A stretch of DNA of 64,000 nt from Yokenella regensburgei ATCC 49455 (GTDB lineage Bacteria; Pseudomonadota; Gammaproteobacteria; Enterobacterales; Enterobacteriaceae). The position numbers and the translations under genes were made by a program. Below, one piece after another: positions 17,986-25,787 of this stretch (positions are counted from its first letter, which is position 1; each line of letters begins with the position of its first letter). The notes under the pieces were generated by a model. That model did no database searches and had not been told where the DNA came from. It worked only from the letters and a program-made list of their open reading frames with translations. The stretch covers positions 1 through 64,000 of the forward strand of contig NZ_JMPS01000033.1 of NCBI RefSeq assembly GCF_000735455.1, in the 5' to 3' direction.

Positions 17986-18206
17986 TGGCGGACGCGATGG
18001 ATTTTGCACAACAGCGCGAGCAGGAGGACCGCGAGCGCCATATACATAACGCGCGAAGTCGTATTACTGCGCCCTCTCTATTCTTTTGCGAGGAGTGCGA
18101 CGCCCCCATCCCGGAAGCTCGCCGAATCGCCATTCACGGGGTGACGTTATGCGTGACCTGCCAGCAAATCGCAGAGCTAAAAAGTAAACATTACCGTGGG
18201 GTATGA
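17985..18206 (+). CDS. TraR/DksA-type C4 zinc-finger protein
   Basis: 73 residues. Four cysteines in CEECDAPIPEARR and CVTCQ form the C-terminal C4 zinc finger of the TraR/DksA family, preceded by an N-terminal helix. TraR-like proteins bind the RNA polymerase secondary channel; the role of P2-phage members is not established. Overlaps the start of the replication gene by 11 bp. Confidence 0.8.
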   Translation: MADAMDFAQQREQEDRERHIHNARSRITAPSLFFCEECDAPIPEARRIAIHGVTLCVTCQQIAELKSKHYRGV

Positions 18207-20190
18207 GTTGGCCATTCAATATGCTTACCCGTGGAATGCTCCGCGGCAGGCCATCGCCACACCTTATCTTACTCACGACCAACTGCAGCGCCGCGAACGT
18301 ATGTTCGCGGCTTTGCTGCATGCGCGAAAAGCGCTTTCTCTCCAGCCCGAATGCATCCGCTTCGATGTTTATCGCAGCGCAGCGGCGCTGGAGCAATATC
18401 ACGGCAGTCAACGAGCCAATGCTTTTTTAATTAGCTTCTGCAAAAAGGCATTGCCGCGTCTTGAACTGGTCGCAAAAAAATACGCGTGCGCGGGAATTAC
18501 CTGTAACGTGTCCGCCGCTGTTTTTGGCGGGCATTTTGATAGCAGACTTATGCAGTACCTGGCGTCACGCATGGTCAATCTGGTCGCCAGATATAACCGT
18601 CTCCCGGATATGTCTCGCGCCGATATTGATCTACTGGCCGCTGACATCGCTAATTTCATTCGTGCCGAACTGGCCGACATTAATGACTCCGGTTTAAGTG
18701 AGCTTAAAACACTGCACAGCTGGTACATGCGAGCCGCGTTAATTTCACAGCAGTTCAATGTTCCCCCGCCACAATGGGAACGGGTAACGAAGAAATATGT
18801 CGGTGAGGAGGAAATCGCTCCGGCAGTGATGCGCATGTTTAACGAAATATGGTGGCGTGGCCGCCTGCGTCGCGCAGCAGCGGCATGGCGTGAACATCTG
18901 CAAATCGCTGTCGGTAATGTCAGCAAGAAAAGACACGTCTATGCGAGTAAAAAATGCGTGACGGAGTGGCGTGAGCAGAAACGCCGCACGCGCGAATTTC
19001 TTAAAGGAATGGAGCTCGAGGATGAAGATGGCAACCGTATTAGCCTGATAGAAAAATACGACGGCTCGGTCGCTAACCCTGCAATACGCCGCTGTGAGCT
19101 CATGACCCGTATTCGTGGTTTTGAAAACATCTGCAATGAGCTTGGCTATGTCGGCGAGTTTTACACCCTTACCGCCCCGTCTAAATACCACGCAACCACT
19201 AAAGCCGGCTATCGCAACAGCAAATGGAACGGCGCCAGCCCGTCAGACACGCAAGGTTATCTCACTCGTCTTTGGGCACGTATTCGAGCCAGGCTACATC
19301 GGGAGGAGATCCGCATTTTCGGCATCCGCGTTGCCGAACCCCATCACGATGGCACCCCGCACTGGCATATGCTGATGTTTATGCTGCCAGAGGACGCCCA
19401 ACGCGTTCGCCGCATCATTCGTGACTACGCGTGGGAAGAAGACAACTACGAACTGAAAAGCGACAAGGCGAAAAAAGCGCGCTTTCACAGTGAAACCATC
19501 GATCCAGAAAAAGGTAGCGCAACGGGTTATGTTGCTAAATACATCTCCAAAAACATCGACGGCTATGCCCTTGATGGCGAAACCGACGCCGAAAGCGGCG
19601 AACTCCTGAAAGAGACCGCACCCGCCGTTTCAGCCTGGGCCGCGCGCTGGCACATTCGTCAGTTTCAGTTTATCGGTGGTGCGCCGGTGACGGTTTACCG
19701 TGAACTGCGACGTCTTGCTGATAGTGAGACGGCACACGGCCTGAGCGTTGAGTTTGCCGCCGTCCATGATGCCGCCGACGCCGGTGACTGGGCTGGCTAT
19801 GTAAATGCACAGGGGGGGCCCTTCGTGCGCCGCGATAACCTGCAGGTACGCACTCTTTATGAGCCCCGCAACGAATTCAACCGCTATGGCGAGGAAATGG
19901 TCTGCATCCGCGGCGTGTACGATCCCAGCATCGGGGCTGGCACCCCGATTTTAACCCGACTGACGCAGTGGAAAATTGTGCCAAAGCGGGCCGTTGACGT
20001 TAAGGGCGCTCCTGCGCCCTCTCGGAGTTCTGTCAATAACTGTACGGCAGGTGATTCTGATCCGCCTCTTATCGATTTAACAAAACCGTTGAACCGATAC
20101 GAAAGACGGAAACTCACAAACCGGTTGAAGGTGCTAAAACCCGTTTCGGCGCCAGGAATATCCTCAAAAGAGCAGCGAACGTGTCAGTAG
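18196..20190 (+). CDS. A: P2 gpA-type replication endonuclease (HUH)
   Basis: Nicks the origin and starts rolling-circle replication. The HUH metal motif is in EPHHDGTPHWHMLMF and the paired catalytic tyrosines in GYVAKYISKNIDGYALDG, as in P2 gpA. 664 residues against 761 in P2, the shortfall being mainly in the C-terminal tail. Begins with GTG at 18196, overlapping the zinc-finger gene; the poor Shine-Dalgarno suggests translational coupling. P2 carries its origin inside this gene. Its survival in a prophage without packaging genes is notable. Confidence 0.92.
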   Translation: MGYELAIQYAYPWNAPRQAIATPYLTHDQLQRRERMFAALLHARKALSLQPECIRFDVYRSAAALEQYHGSQRANAFLISFCKKALPRLELVAKKYACAGITCNVSAAVFGGHFDSRLMQYLASRMVNLVARYNRLPDMSRADIDLLAADIANFIRAELADINDSGLSELKTLHSWYMRAALISQQFNVPPPQWERVTKKYVGEEEIAPAVMRMFNEIWWRGRLRRAAAAWREHLQIAVGNVSKKRHVYASKKCVTEWREQKRRTREFLKGMELEDEDGNRISLIEKYDGSVANPAIRRCELMTRIRGFENICNELGYVGEFYTLTAPSKYHATTKAGYRNSKWNGASPSDTQGYLTRLWARIRARLHREEIRIFGIRVAEPHHDGTPHWHMLMFMLPEDAQRVRRIIRDYAWEEDNYELKSDKAKKARFHSETIDPEKGSATGYVAKYISKNIDGYALDGETDAESGELLKETAPAVSAWAARWHIRQFQFIGGAPVTVYRELRRLADSETAHGLSVEFAAVHDAADAGDWAGYVNAQGGPFVRRDNLQVRTLYEPRNEFNRYGEEMVCIRGVYDPSIGAGTPILTRLTQWKIVPKRAVDVKGAPAPSRSSVNNCTAGDSDPPLIDLTKPLNRYERRKLTNRLKVLKPVSAPGISSKEQRTCQ

Positions 20191-20235
20191 CCACAAAACC
20201 GATAGTGAGCTAATTCACATCCATATCATGCACAT

Positions 20236-20278
20236 ACATCATTTGCCTGATTGACATTTTTACTTCACATCATTTGCC
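20236..20278 (+). repeat. Two direct copies of ACATCATTTGCC
   Basis: Exact 12-bp copies at 20236-20247 and 20267-20278, start to start 31 bp (about three helical turns), just upstream of the LexA box. The first nine bases recur at 16762-16770 by the repressor gene, so these may be operator sites for the same regulator. Confidence 0.5.
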
Positions 20279-20287
20279 AGAACGTGC

Positions 20288-20307
20288 TACTGTATAAATA
20301 TACAGTA
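20288..20307. promoter_or_regulatory. LexA (SOS) box
   Basis: CTGTATAAATATACAG (20290-20305) fits CTGT-N8-ACAG exactly and sits in the extended palindrome TACTGTATAAATATACAGTA. It lies 24 bp upstream of the 60-residue ORF and overlaps its likely -10. This is the only strong LexA box I found in the prophage. Confidence 0.9.
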
Positions 20308-20328
20308 ATTCGTATTGGGAGGGATTTC

Positions 20329-20511
20329 ATGGTTGGGGAGCATTTCAGCCGAACGCAACAAAAATGGGCTTGCGTGCAATTCATCGCAGAGGTGTCTCTG
20401 ATTGCAAACTGCAAACCGTCAGACCTTAAGCTCGCACTGACTCTTATTGCTGATTTAGCAAACAGCGAGAATATCGAACCAGAAAAAGAAATTTTTTATA
20501 AGGCTGAATAA
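20329..20511 (+). CDS. SOS-controlled small phage protein, unknown function
   Basis: 60 residues from the ATG at 20329, which follows GGGAGGG closely; the open frame extends 26 codons upstream through the LexA box, so that longer form is unlikely. The sequence (QQKWACVQFIAEVSLIANC...LKLALTLIADLANSE) looks like a small helical protein. I do not recognise the family. By location and regulation it could be an antirepressor with the role of 186 Tum, or a DinI-like modulator, but it does not resemble either clearly. Confidence 0.75.
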   Translation: MVGEHFSRTQQKWACVQFIAEVSLIANCKPSDLKLALTLIADLANSENIEPEKEIFYKAE

Positions 20512-20862
20512 AATATGGGGTTTCACCACGTATCTGGCAGGGAAGCGCCAGGTGGTAGATTTCAACAACCCTGAAAAACGAGAGCAAACAGTAATGACCT
20601 AATCGCGCTGACGCAAAGAAAGCCCTTTTGCGTCGGTGTGGTTGAATCCTGACCTCACAAAAACACGTTCCCCCACTCCTTTCCCGTACTGGCGCCCTGC
20701 ATGCCAGTTTTTTGATCCCGCCTCATTTTCCATTTTTCCAGACACCACGCCGTAGCGCCTTCACCGCGGATGTTGTGCAAGACATCAGCAGGCCGTCATG
20801 AGTGGCCTGACATGCCAGGAGTCTGGAAACTGGCGATAACCGCTCAGTCTGATGAGGTTGTC
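20512..20862. other. Gene-free stretch at the site of the missing head genes
   Basis: 351 bases with no convincing gene. It holds an 8-bp hairpin GACGCAAA/TTTGCGTC (20610-20634) without a T-run, a C-rich stretch (about 20670-20685) and a probable terminator (20688-20713). In P2-like phages cos and the genes Q, P, O, N and M lie between the early end and gene L, so this is where the deletion junction must be. I could not identify a cos site or coding remnants. Confidence 0.6.
20688..20713 (+). terminator. Terminator after the early/SOS transcript
   Basis: Stem ACTGGC/GCCAGT with a nine-base loop, followed by six T. It would separate the early transcript from the tail and lysis genes, so SOS transcription from 20.3 kb need not run into the late genes. 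Confidence 0.65.
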
Positions 20863-21291
20863 ATGGCGACACGAGTATTAAAAAAATCCGATGCACAGCA
20901 GGATGCCCCCGTCGTGGTCAACCTCTCTTCTGACATCGGTGATGCAGTGATTAAAAACACGTTCTTCTTCCCTGATGTAGATCCAGCACGGATCCGCAAG
21001 CTGATGAGGCTGAAACAGTGCGTTTCTCCTCTTCGCCTTCGTCAGGTCATAAAAACCGTTATGGCAGAAATCAATGCTGAACTGTACGACTACCGGGCGC
21101 AGCAGATGGCGGCGGGGTTTGAGCTGTTGGCAGACGTACCGGCGGTAAAAATCGATGATGAGAGCGAACGCGTTTTCTACTACCTGAAGGCCGTGACCGC
21201 ACTGGCAACGGCCACCCTGTCTGGACGCAACGGCAACATGATAGCGGCCGGCAATAACACACCATTCAACAATCCTGGACAACGCCGATGA
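20863..21291 (+). pseudogene. L: Truncated head-completion protein gpL
   Basis: Residues about 26-120 match P2 gpL (DAVIKNTFFFPDVDPARIRKL, MAEINAELYDYR, ERVFYYLKAVTALATATL). P2 gpL has 169 residues ending with a conserved Trp-rich stretch; here the protein stops at 142 with an unrelated tail (NNTPFNNPGQRR). Since gpL stabilises filled heads and no head exists, loss of function would cost nothing. The frame is open and still leads into gene X with a 4-bp overlap, so it may persist as a translated leader for X. The start at 20863 has GAGG upstream. Confidence 0.75.
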
Positions 21292-21491
21292 AAGTTTACG
21301 CTCTGCAGGGCGACACCCTCGACGCACTATGCGCCCGCTACTACGGACGTACTGAGGGTGTGGTCGAGACTGTATTACAAGCTAATTCCGGATTATCTGA
21401 GCTGGACGTCGTCCTGCCGCACGGAACCGCCATTGACGTGCCTGACGTCCAGTCATCACCTGTTGCTGCCACGCTTAACCTGTGGGACTGA
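21288..21491 (+). CDS. X: Tail protein gpX
   Basis: 67 residues, nearly the P2 gpX sequence (LQGDTLDALCARYYGRTEGVVETVL), a LysM-like domain protein needed for tail assembly. The ATG overlaps the end of the gpL frame (ATGA). Confidence 0.95.
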   Translation: MKVYALQGDTLDALCARYYGRTEGVVETVLQANSGLSELDVVLPHGTAIDVPDVQSSPVAATLNLWD

Positions 21492-21496
21492 GAGGT

Positions 21497-21793
21497 ATGA
21501 CAGAAGGTGAAAAAGGTGTCCTGTCGTTATTTGTCATTGGTGCACTGATCGTCGTCGGGAAAGTACTGTCAGGCGGTGAACCTATTACTCCGCGCCTGTT
21601 CATCGGTCGCATGCTGCTTGGCGGGTTTGTATCGATGGTGGCGGGCGTAGTGCTGGTGCAGTTTCCCGACATGTCGTTACCCGCCGTGTGCGGAATAGGT
21701 TCCATGCTGGGCATTGCCGGTTATCAGACCGTTGAAATTGCCATTCAGCGTCGTCTCAAATCCCCGAGGAAAAAACAGGATGCCGAACATTAA
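21497..21793 (+). CDS. Y: Holin gpY
   Basis: 98 residues with three hydrophobic helices (LSLFVIGALIVVGKVL, RMLLGGFVSMVAGVVLV, CGIGSMLGIAGYQTVEIAI) and a basic C-terminus; closely similar to P2 gpY (93 residues). It would permeabilise the inner membrane and release the endolysin. The start at 21497 has GAGAGGT before it. Overlaps gene K by 14 bp. Confidence 0.93.
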   Translation: MTEGEKGVLSLFVIGALIVVGKVLSGGEPITPRLFIGRMLLGGFVSMVAGVVLVQFPDMSLPAVCGIGSMLGIAGYQTVEIAIQRRLKSPRKKQDAEH

Positions 21794-22277
21794 TACACAC
21801 CCGAATATTGCGGCCTTTCTCGATATGCTGGCTTATTCCGAAGGAACCGCCACGCATCCGCTGACGAAAGATCGCGGCTACGACGTGATCGTCACCGGGA
21901 TTGATGGCAAACCGGAGATTTTCACTGACTACCGCGATCACCCTTTTGCACAAGGCCGGCCTGCGAAAGTGTTTAACCGTCGCGGTGAAAAATCTACCGC
22001 CTCAGGCCGTTACCAGCAGCTTTATCGCTACTGGCCACACTATCAGCAGCAGCTCTCGCTGCCAGACTTTAGCCCGCTTTCACAGGACAAACTCGCCATT
22101 CAGCTCATCCGCGAACGTAGTGCGCTTGAGGATCTACGAGAAGGAAGGATTGAGAGCGCAATTTCACGTTGTTGCAATATCTGGGCCTCTTTGCCAGGTG
22201 CCGGTTACGGGCAGCGTGAACACAACCTCGAAAAGCTTATCACCGTCTGGCGCAACGCAGGTGGGGTAATGGCATGA
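21780..22277 (+). CDS. K: Endolysin gpK
   Basis: 165 residues, same length as P2 gpK and of the lambda R transglycosylase type: AFLDMLAYSEGT holds the catalytic Glu, and FTDYRDHPF and NIWASLPGAGYGQ are family blocks. Cleaves peptidoglycan after the holin acts. The start at 21780 gives the family N-terminus MPNINTHPNIAAFL. Followed directly by lysB; P2 lysA is absent between them. Confidence 0.95.
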   Translation: MPNINTHPNIAAFLDMLAYSEGTATHPLTKDRGYDVIVTGIDGKPEIFTDYRDHPFAQGRPAKVFNRRGEKSTASGRYQQLYRYWPHYQQQLSLPDFSPLSQDKLAIQLIRERSALEDLREGRIESAISRCCNIWASLPGAGYGQREHNLEKLITVWRNAGGVMA

Positions 22278-22687
22278 AGATTTTGGCCATTTTACTGGCG
22301 CTGGCCGTATCCGGACTCCTGTGGATGCAGCGAACAAACAGCACGCTAACCCGCTCACTGGCGTCAGCAAATCACATCACCAGTCAGCAGAAATCAGAGA
22401 TTGTCCTGCTGAATTCACAGCTCCGGGCAGCTGGCCAACTTGCCCGACGTAATGAATCTGCTCAGGTCACGCTGCGCGAACAACTCGCAAACGTCAACGA
22501 GGAGGCCCGGCGCCGCGAACAGGACATCACAAGGTTACTCAATGAAAACAAAGCATTTCAGCACTGGTACAACACTCAGCTTCCTGATGCTGTGCGTCGG
22601 GTGCACATCCGCCCCGCCTGTGCCAGCGCCGGTGATTGCCATCCAGGGCTGCCCAAGGGTGAGCCTGTGCCCAATGCCGGAAAGTGA
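22274..22687 (+). CDS. lysB: Inner-membrane spanin LysB (Rz-like)
   Basis: 137 residues: an N-terminal transmembrane anchor (ILAILLALAVSGLLWM) followed by a long helical/coiled-coil periplasmic part (SQQKSEIVLLNSQLRAAGQL...EEARRREQDITRLL). Pairs with LysC to disrupt the outer membrane in the last lysis step. ATGA overlap with K. Equivalent to P2 LysB (141). Confidence 0.9.
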   Translation: MKILAILLALAVSGLLWMQRTNSTLTRSLASANHITSQQKSEIVLLNSQLRAAGQLARRNESAQVTLREQLANVNEEARRREQDITRLLNENKAFQHWYNTQLPDAVRRVHIRPACASAGDCHPGLPKGEPVPNAGK

Positions 22688-22832
22688 TCCGAAAACCAAT
22701 GGCGACCTGAGCGCGGATATTCGCCGCCTTGAAAGCGGGCTGACCGCCTGTGCGCTTCAGGTTAAAACTATCAAAGACTGTCAGGATGAACTCGATGCAG
22801 AAACCGAAAAACCTGCGCGACGCGCTGATTAA
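22542..22832 (+). CDS. lysC: Outer-membrane spanin LysC (Rz1-like), nested in lysB
   Basis: 96 residues in the +1 frame, starting inside lysB. Signal peptide with lipobox LCVGC (Cys21), so a lipoprotein, then a Pro-rich part (PPVPAPVIAIQGCP). The overlapping arrangement is typical of Rz/Rz1 pairs. It also overlaps the first codons of gene R. Confidence 0.88.
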   Translation: MKTKHFSTGTTLSFLMLCVGCTSAPPVPAPVIAIQGCPRVSLCPMPESDPKTNGDLSADIRRLESGLTACALQVKTIKDCQDELDAETEKPARRAD

Positions 22833-23262
22833 CGCCGTACCGCAGCTAAGTACCCACCCGGAGATGTTACAACTCTCGGTTGAAAGCGGGCGCACAGACT
22901 CCCGGCTGGCCAGCTCACTGTCGTTTGAGAAGATCTACACGCTGAATATTCATATCACCAACTTCACCGGCGACCTTGACGCGATTTTCGTGCCAGTCCT
23001 GGTGTGGCTACGTGAGCATCAGCCAGACCTGATGACCACCGATGAGGGGCAGAAAAACGGGTTCACCTGGCTTGTTGCTGTCAACACCGACGACTCACTC
23101 AACATCACCCTCACCCTGAAGCTTACCGAGCGCACCTTGGTCAAAGAGGTGAATGGTGAGCTACACGCGAGCTATTCACCTGAGCCAGCGCTGCCGGAGC
23201 CGGTTACCCGACCGGTTGAGCTCTACATCAACGGCGAACTGATCAGTAAGTGGGTTGAGTGA
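22795..23262 (+). CDS. R: Tail completion protein gpR
   Basis: 155 residues, equal to P2 gpR, with LRDALINAVPQL, LSFEKIYTLN, MTTDEGQKNGFTW and the end VTRPVELYINGELISKW conserved. Acts at the head-proximal end of the tail. The start at 22795 (MQKPKNLRDAL) matches the family; the frame is open 15 codons further up. Gene S, which follows R in P2, is missing. Confidence 0.93.
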   Translation: MQKPKNLRDALINAVPQLSTHPEMLQLSVESGRTDSRLASSLSFEKIYTLNIHITNFTGDLDAIFVPVLVWLREHQPDLMTTDEGQKNGFTWLVAVNTDDSLNITLTLKLTERTLVKEVNGELHASYSPEPALPEPVTRPVELYINGELISKWVE

Positions 23263-23351
23263 AACAACCTTCTGAGCAAGTAAATATTGTGTGAGCCATC
23301 ACCGCAGGCGCTACGGTTGGCGCCGCTGCAGACCAAAGGCATCCTTCCACT

Positions 23352-23993
23352 ATGAATACATTATCTTCGATACAGGAACTCGCCCGCGCGGTACGCAACC
23401 TCATTCGTACCGGTGTGGTTATTGAGGTTGATACTTCACAGGCACTCTGTCGCGTCCAGAGCGGCGGGCTTCAGACGACCTGGCTTAACTGGCTGTCGGC
23501 GCGAGCGGGTCGCTCCCGCACATGGTGGGCTCCCTCTGTCGGTGAGCAAGTATTGCTGCTGGCCGTTGGCGGCGAGCTGGATACCGCTTTTGTCCTACCG
23601 GGAATTTTCTCCGATGACCACCCTGCACCTTCAGCCTCGGCAGATGCCTGGCATTCGGTATTCCCTGATGGTGCGGTTATCGAATACGAGCCCGAAACGG
23701 GCGCCCTGACCGCTAGTGGGATTAAAACGGCTGACGTCACCGCCTCAGCGTCGATTACCGCCACCGTCCCGGTCGTTCTGGTTAAAGCCTCGGAGCGCAT
23801 TACCCTCGATACCCCGGAAGTCATCTGCACCAATAAGCTGACAACCTCATCGCTTGAGGTACAGAAAGGCGGGACGATGAGCGGCAGCATTCAACACACC
23901 GGTGGCAACTTTACATCGAACGGCGTGCAAGTGGATAACCACCGCCACGGCGGCGTGGAATCAGGCGGGAGCTGGACGGAGGGCACACAATGA
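23352..23993 (+). CDS. V: Baseplate spike protein gpV
   Basis: 213 residues (P2 gpV 211). Forms the membrane-piercing spike at the tip of the contractile tail. An N-terminal OB-like part (RTWWAPSVGEQVLLLAVGGELDTAFVLPG) is followed by the beta-helix with ASASITATVPVVLVKASERITLDTPEVICTN split over two strands, and a C-terminal NHRHGG supplying the HxH pair that binds iron at the apex. Starts the V-W-J-I-H-G transcript. Confidence 0.95.
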   Translation: MNTLSSIQELARAVRNLIRTGVVIEVDTSQALCRVQSGGLQTTWLNWLSARAGRSRTWWAPSVGEQVLLLAVGGELDTAFVLPGIFSDDHPAPSASADAWHSVFPDGAVIEYEPETGALTASGIKTADVTASASITATVPVVLVKASERITLDTPEVICTNKLTTSSLEVQKGGTMSGSIQHTGGNFTSNGVQVDNHRHGGVESGGSWTEGTQ

Positions 23994-24337
23994 CCGAGCG
24001 ATTTTTGGGGATGAACCGCAGCAGCGGAATGAGTATCACGGATGGTGAACATATCAGCCAGAGCGTACGCGACATATTGATAACGCCGATTGGTTCACGC
24101 GTGATGCGGCGCAACTATGGTTCCCTGCTCTCCGCCCTGATTGACCAACCGCAAAATGAGGCGCTCAGACTGCAAATCATGGTGGCGTGCTATTCGGCGG
24201 TCCAGAAATGGGAGCCACGCATGCGGCTTTCAAACATCACCTTCGAACGCGCAGAAACAGGGGCGATGTATGTCGACATTACTGGCACCCGGACAGACAC
24301 CGGCCTGCCGTTTTCTTCCACCGTTTCACTGAGTTAA
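23990..24337 (+). CDS. W: Baseplate protein gpW (gp25-like)
   Basis: 115 residues, same length as P2 gpW and homologous to T4 gp25 (DGEHISQSVRDILITPIGSRVMRRNYGS), a sheath-initiating baseplate wedge component. ATGA overlap with V. Confidence 0.95.
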   Translation: MTERFLGMNRSSGMSITDGEHISQSVRDILITPIGSRVMRRNYGSLLSALIDQPQNEALRLQIMVACYSAVQKWEPRMRLSNITFERAETGAMYVDITGTRTDTGLPFSSTVSLS

Positions 24338-24343
24338 ATCACT

Positions 24344-25252
24344 ATGGCAACCGTAGACCTGAGCCTGCTCCCTGCCCCGGATATCGTTGAGGAGCTTGAT
24401 TTTGAAAACATTCTCGCCGAACGCAAAGCAACGCTGGTTTCCCTCTATCCGGAGGATCAGCAGGAGGCCATCGCCCGAACGCTGACCTTTGAGTCGGAAC
24501 CTCTCGTTAAACTACTCGAAGAAAATGCGTATCGGGAAGTTATCTGGCGCCAGCGTGTCAACGAAGCCGCCCGGGCGGTGATGCTGGCTTATGCAGAAAA
24601 GCACGATCTTGATGTCCTTTGTGCAAACTCGAACGTTAAGCGCCTGGTTATCACACCGGCGGATAACTCGACCATTCCTCCAACTCCCGCAGTCATGGAG
24701 TCAGACACCGATTTACGCCTGCGCACGCAACAGGCATTTGAAGGATTCAGCGTAGCGGGACCGGTTGGTGCTTATCAGTATCACGGCCGTAGCGCCGACG
24801 GTCGCGTCGCGGATATCTCGGTCATCAGCCCGTCTCCGGCCTGTGTGACGATTTCGGTGCTATCGCGAGAAGACAACGGTATCGCTTCTGAATCGCTGCT
24901 AGGCGTGGTGCGTAACGCCCTCAACAGTGAGGATGTACGCCCCGTCGCCGATCGTGTCACGGTCCAGTCAGCGAGTATCATCAACTACACCATTGACGCC
25001 ACGCTGTTCCTCTATCCAGGCCCTGAGAGCGAACCCATCCGCAAAGCCGCAGAGCAGAAGCTAAAAACGTATATCTCCACACAGCACCGGCTCGGGCGGG
25101 ATATTCGTAAATCGGCTATCTATGCCGCACTGCACGTTGAAGGCGTCCAGCGCGTCGAATTGACCGCGCCGGCTAACGATATTGTTCTCGATGAGACTCA
25201 GGCCTCTTTCTGCACCGAATACCACATTACGGTCGGAGGTTCTGATGAGTGA
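24344..25252 (+). CDS. J: Baseplate assembly protein gpJ
   Basis: 302 residues, P2 gpJ family (T4 gp6-like wedge protein): LSLLPAPDIVEELDFENILAER at the start is characteristic, with YAEKHDLDVLCAN and TDLRLRTQQAFEG following. Part of the baseplate wedge. 6 bp after W and overlapping I by 8 bp. Confidence 0.95.
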   Translation: MATVDLSLLPAPDIVEELDFENILAERKATLVSLYPEDQQEAIARTLTFESEPLVKLLEENAYREVIWRQRVNEAARAVMLAYAEKHDLDVLCANSNVKRLVITPADNSTIPPTPAVMESDTDLRLRTQQAFEGFSVAGPVGAYQYHGRSADGRVADISVISPSPACVTISVLSREDNGIASESLLGVVRNALNSEDVRPVADRVTVQSASIINYTIDATLFLYPGPESEPIRKAAEQKLKTYISTQHRLGRDIRKSAIYAALHVEGVQRVELTAPANDIVLDETQASFCTEYHITVGGSDE

Positions 25253-25787
25253 TTCGCGCTTGCTGCCGGTTGGCTCTTCGGCACTTGAGGTAGCGGCCGC
25301 GCGAGCCTGCGCAGAAATTCAGGCAACGCCGGTGACTCTGCGCGTGCTCTGGAACCCTGATACCTGCCCGGTCAGCCTCTTGCCCTATCTGGCATGGGCG
25401 TTCTCCGTCGATCGCTGGGATGAAAACTGGCCAGAAGAGACCAAGCGAGACGTGGTGCGCAGCGCCTACTTCATCCACCGCCGTAAAGGCACGATTGGGG
25501 CAATCCGACGCGTTGTCGAGCCGCTCGGCTATATCATCAACGTCGCTGAGTGGTGGGAAACCAGCGATCCTCCAGGCACCTTTCGCCTTGATATCGGCGT
25601 ACTGGAAAGCGGTATCACGGAGGAAATGTATTTCGAAATGGAACGGTTGATTGATGATGCAAAATCAGCCAGCCGTCATCTTATTGGCCTGAATATTACA
25701 CAGGACGTCATCGGTAAAATGTACACCGGCGGCGTGGCCTGGGATGGCGACATTATTACGGTTTATCCTGAAAGCGAGGCGTTATGA
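25245..25787 (+). CDS. I: Tail protein gpI
   Basis: 180 residues (P2 gpI 176), with LPYLAWAFSVDRWDENW and RRKGTIGAIRRVVEPLGY typical of the family; a baseplate wedge part joining to the tail fibre. The start at 25245 gives MSDSRLLPVG. The ATG overlaps the J stop by 8 bp and the gene's end overlaps H by 4 bp. Confidence 0.94.
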   Translation: MSDSRLLPVGSSALEVAAARACAEIQATPVTLRVLWNPDTCPVSLLPYLAWAFSVDRWDENWPEETKRDVVRSAYFIHRRKGTIGAIRRVVEPLGYIINVAEWWETSDPPGTFRLDIGVLESGITEEMYFEMERLIDDAKSASRHLIGLNITQDVIGKMYTGGVAWDGDIITVYPESEAL

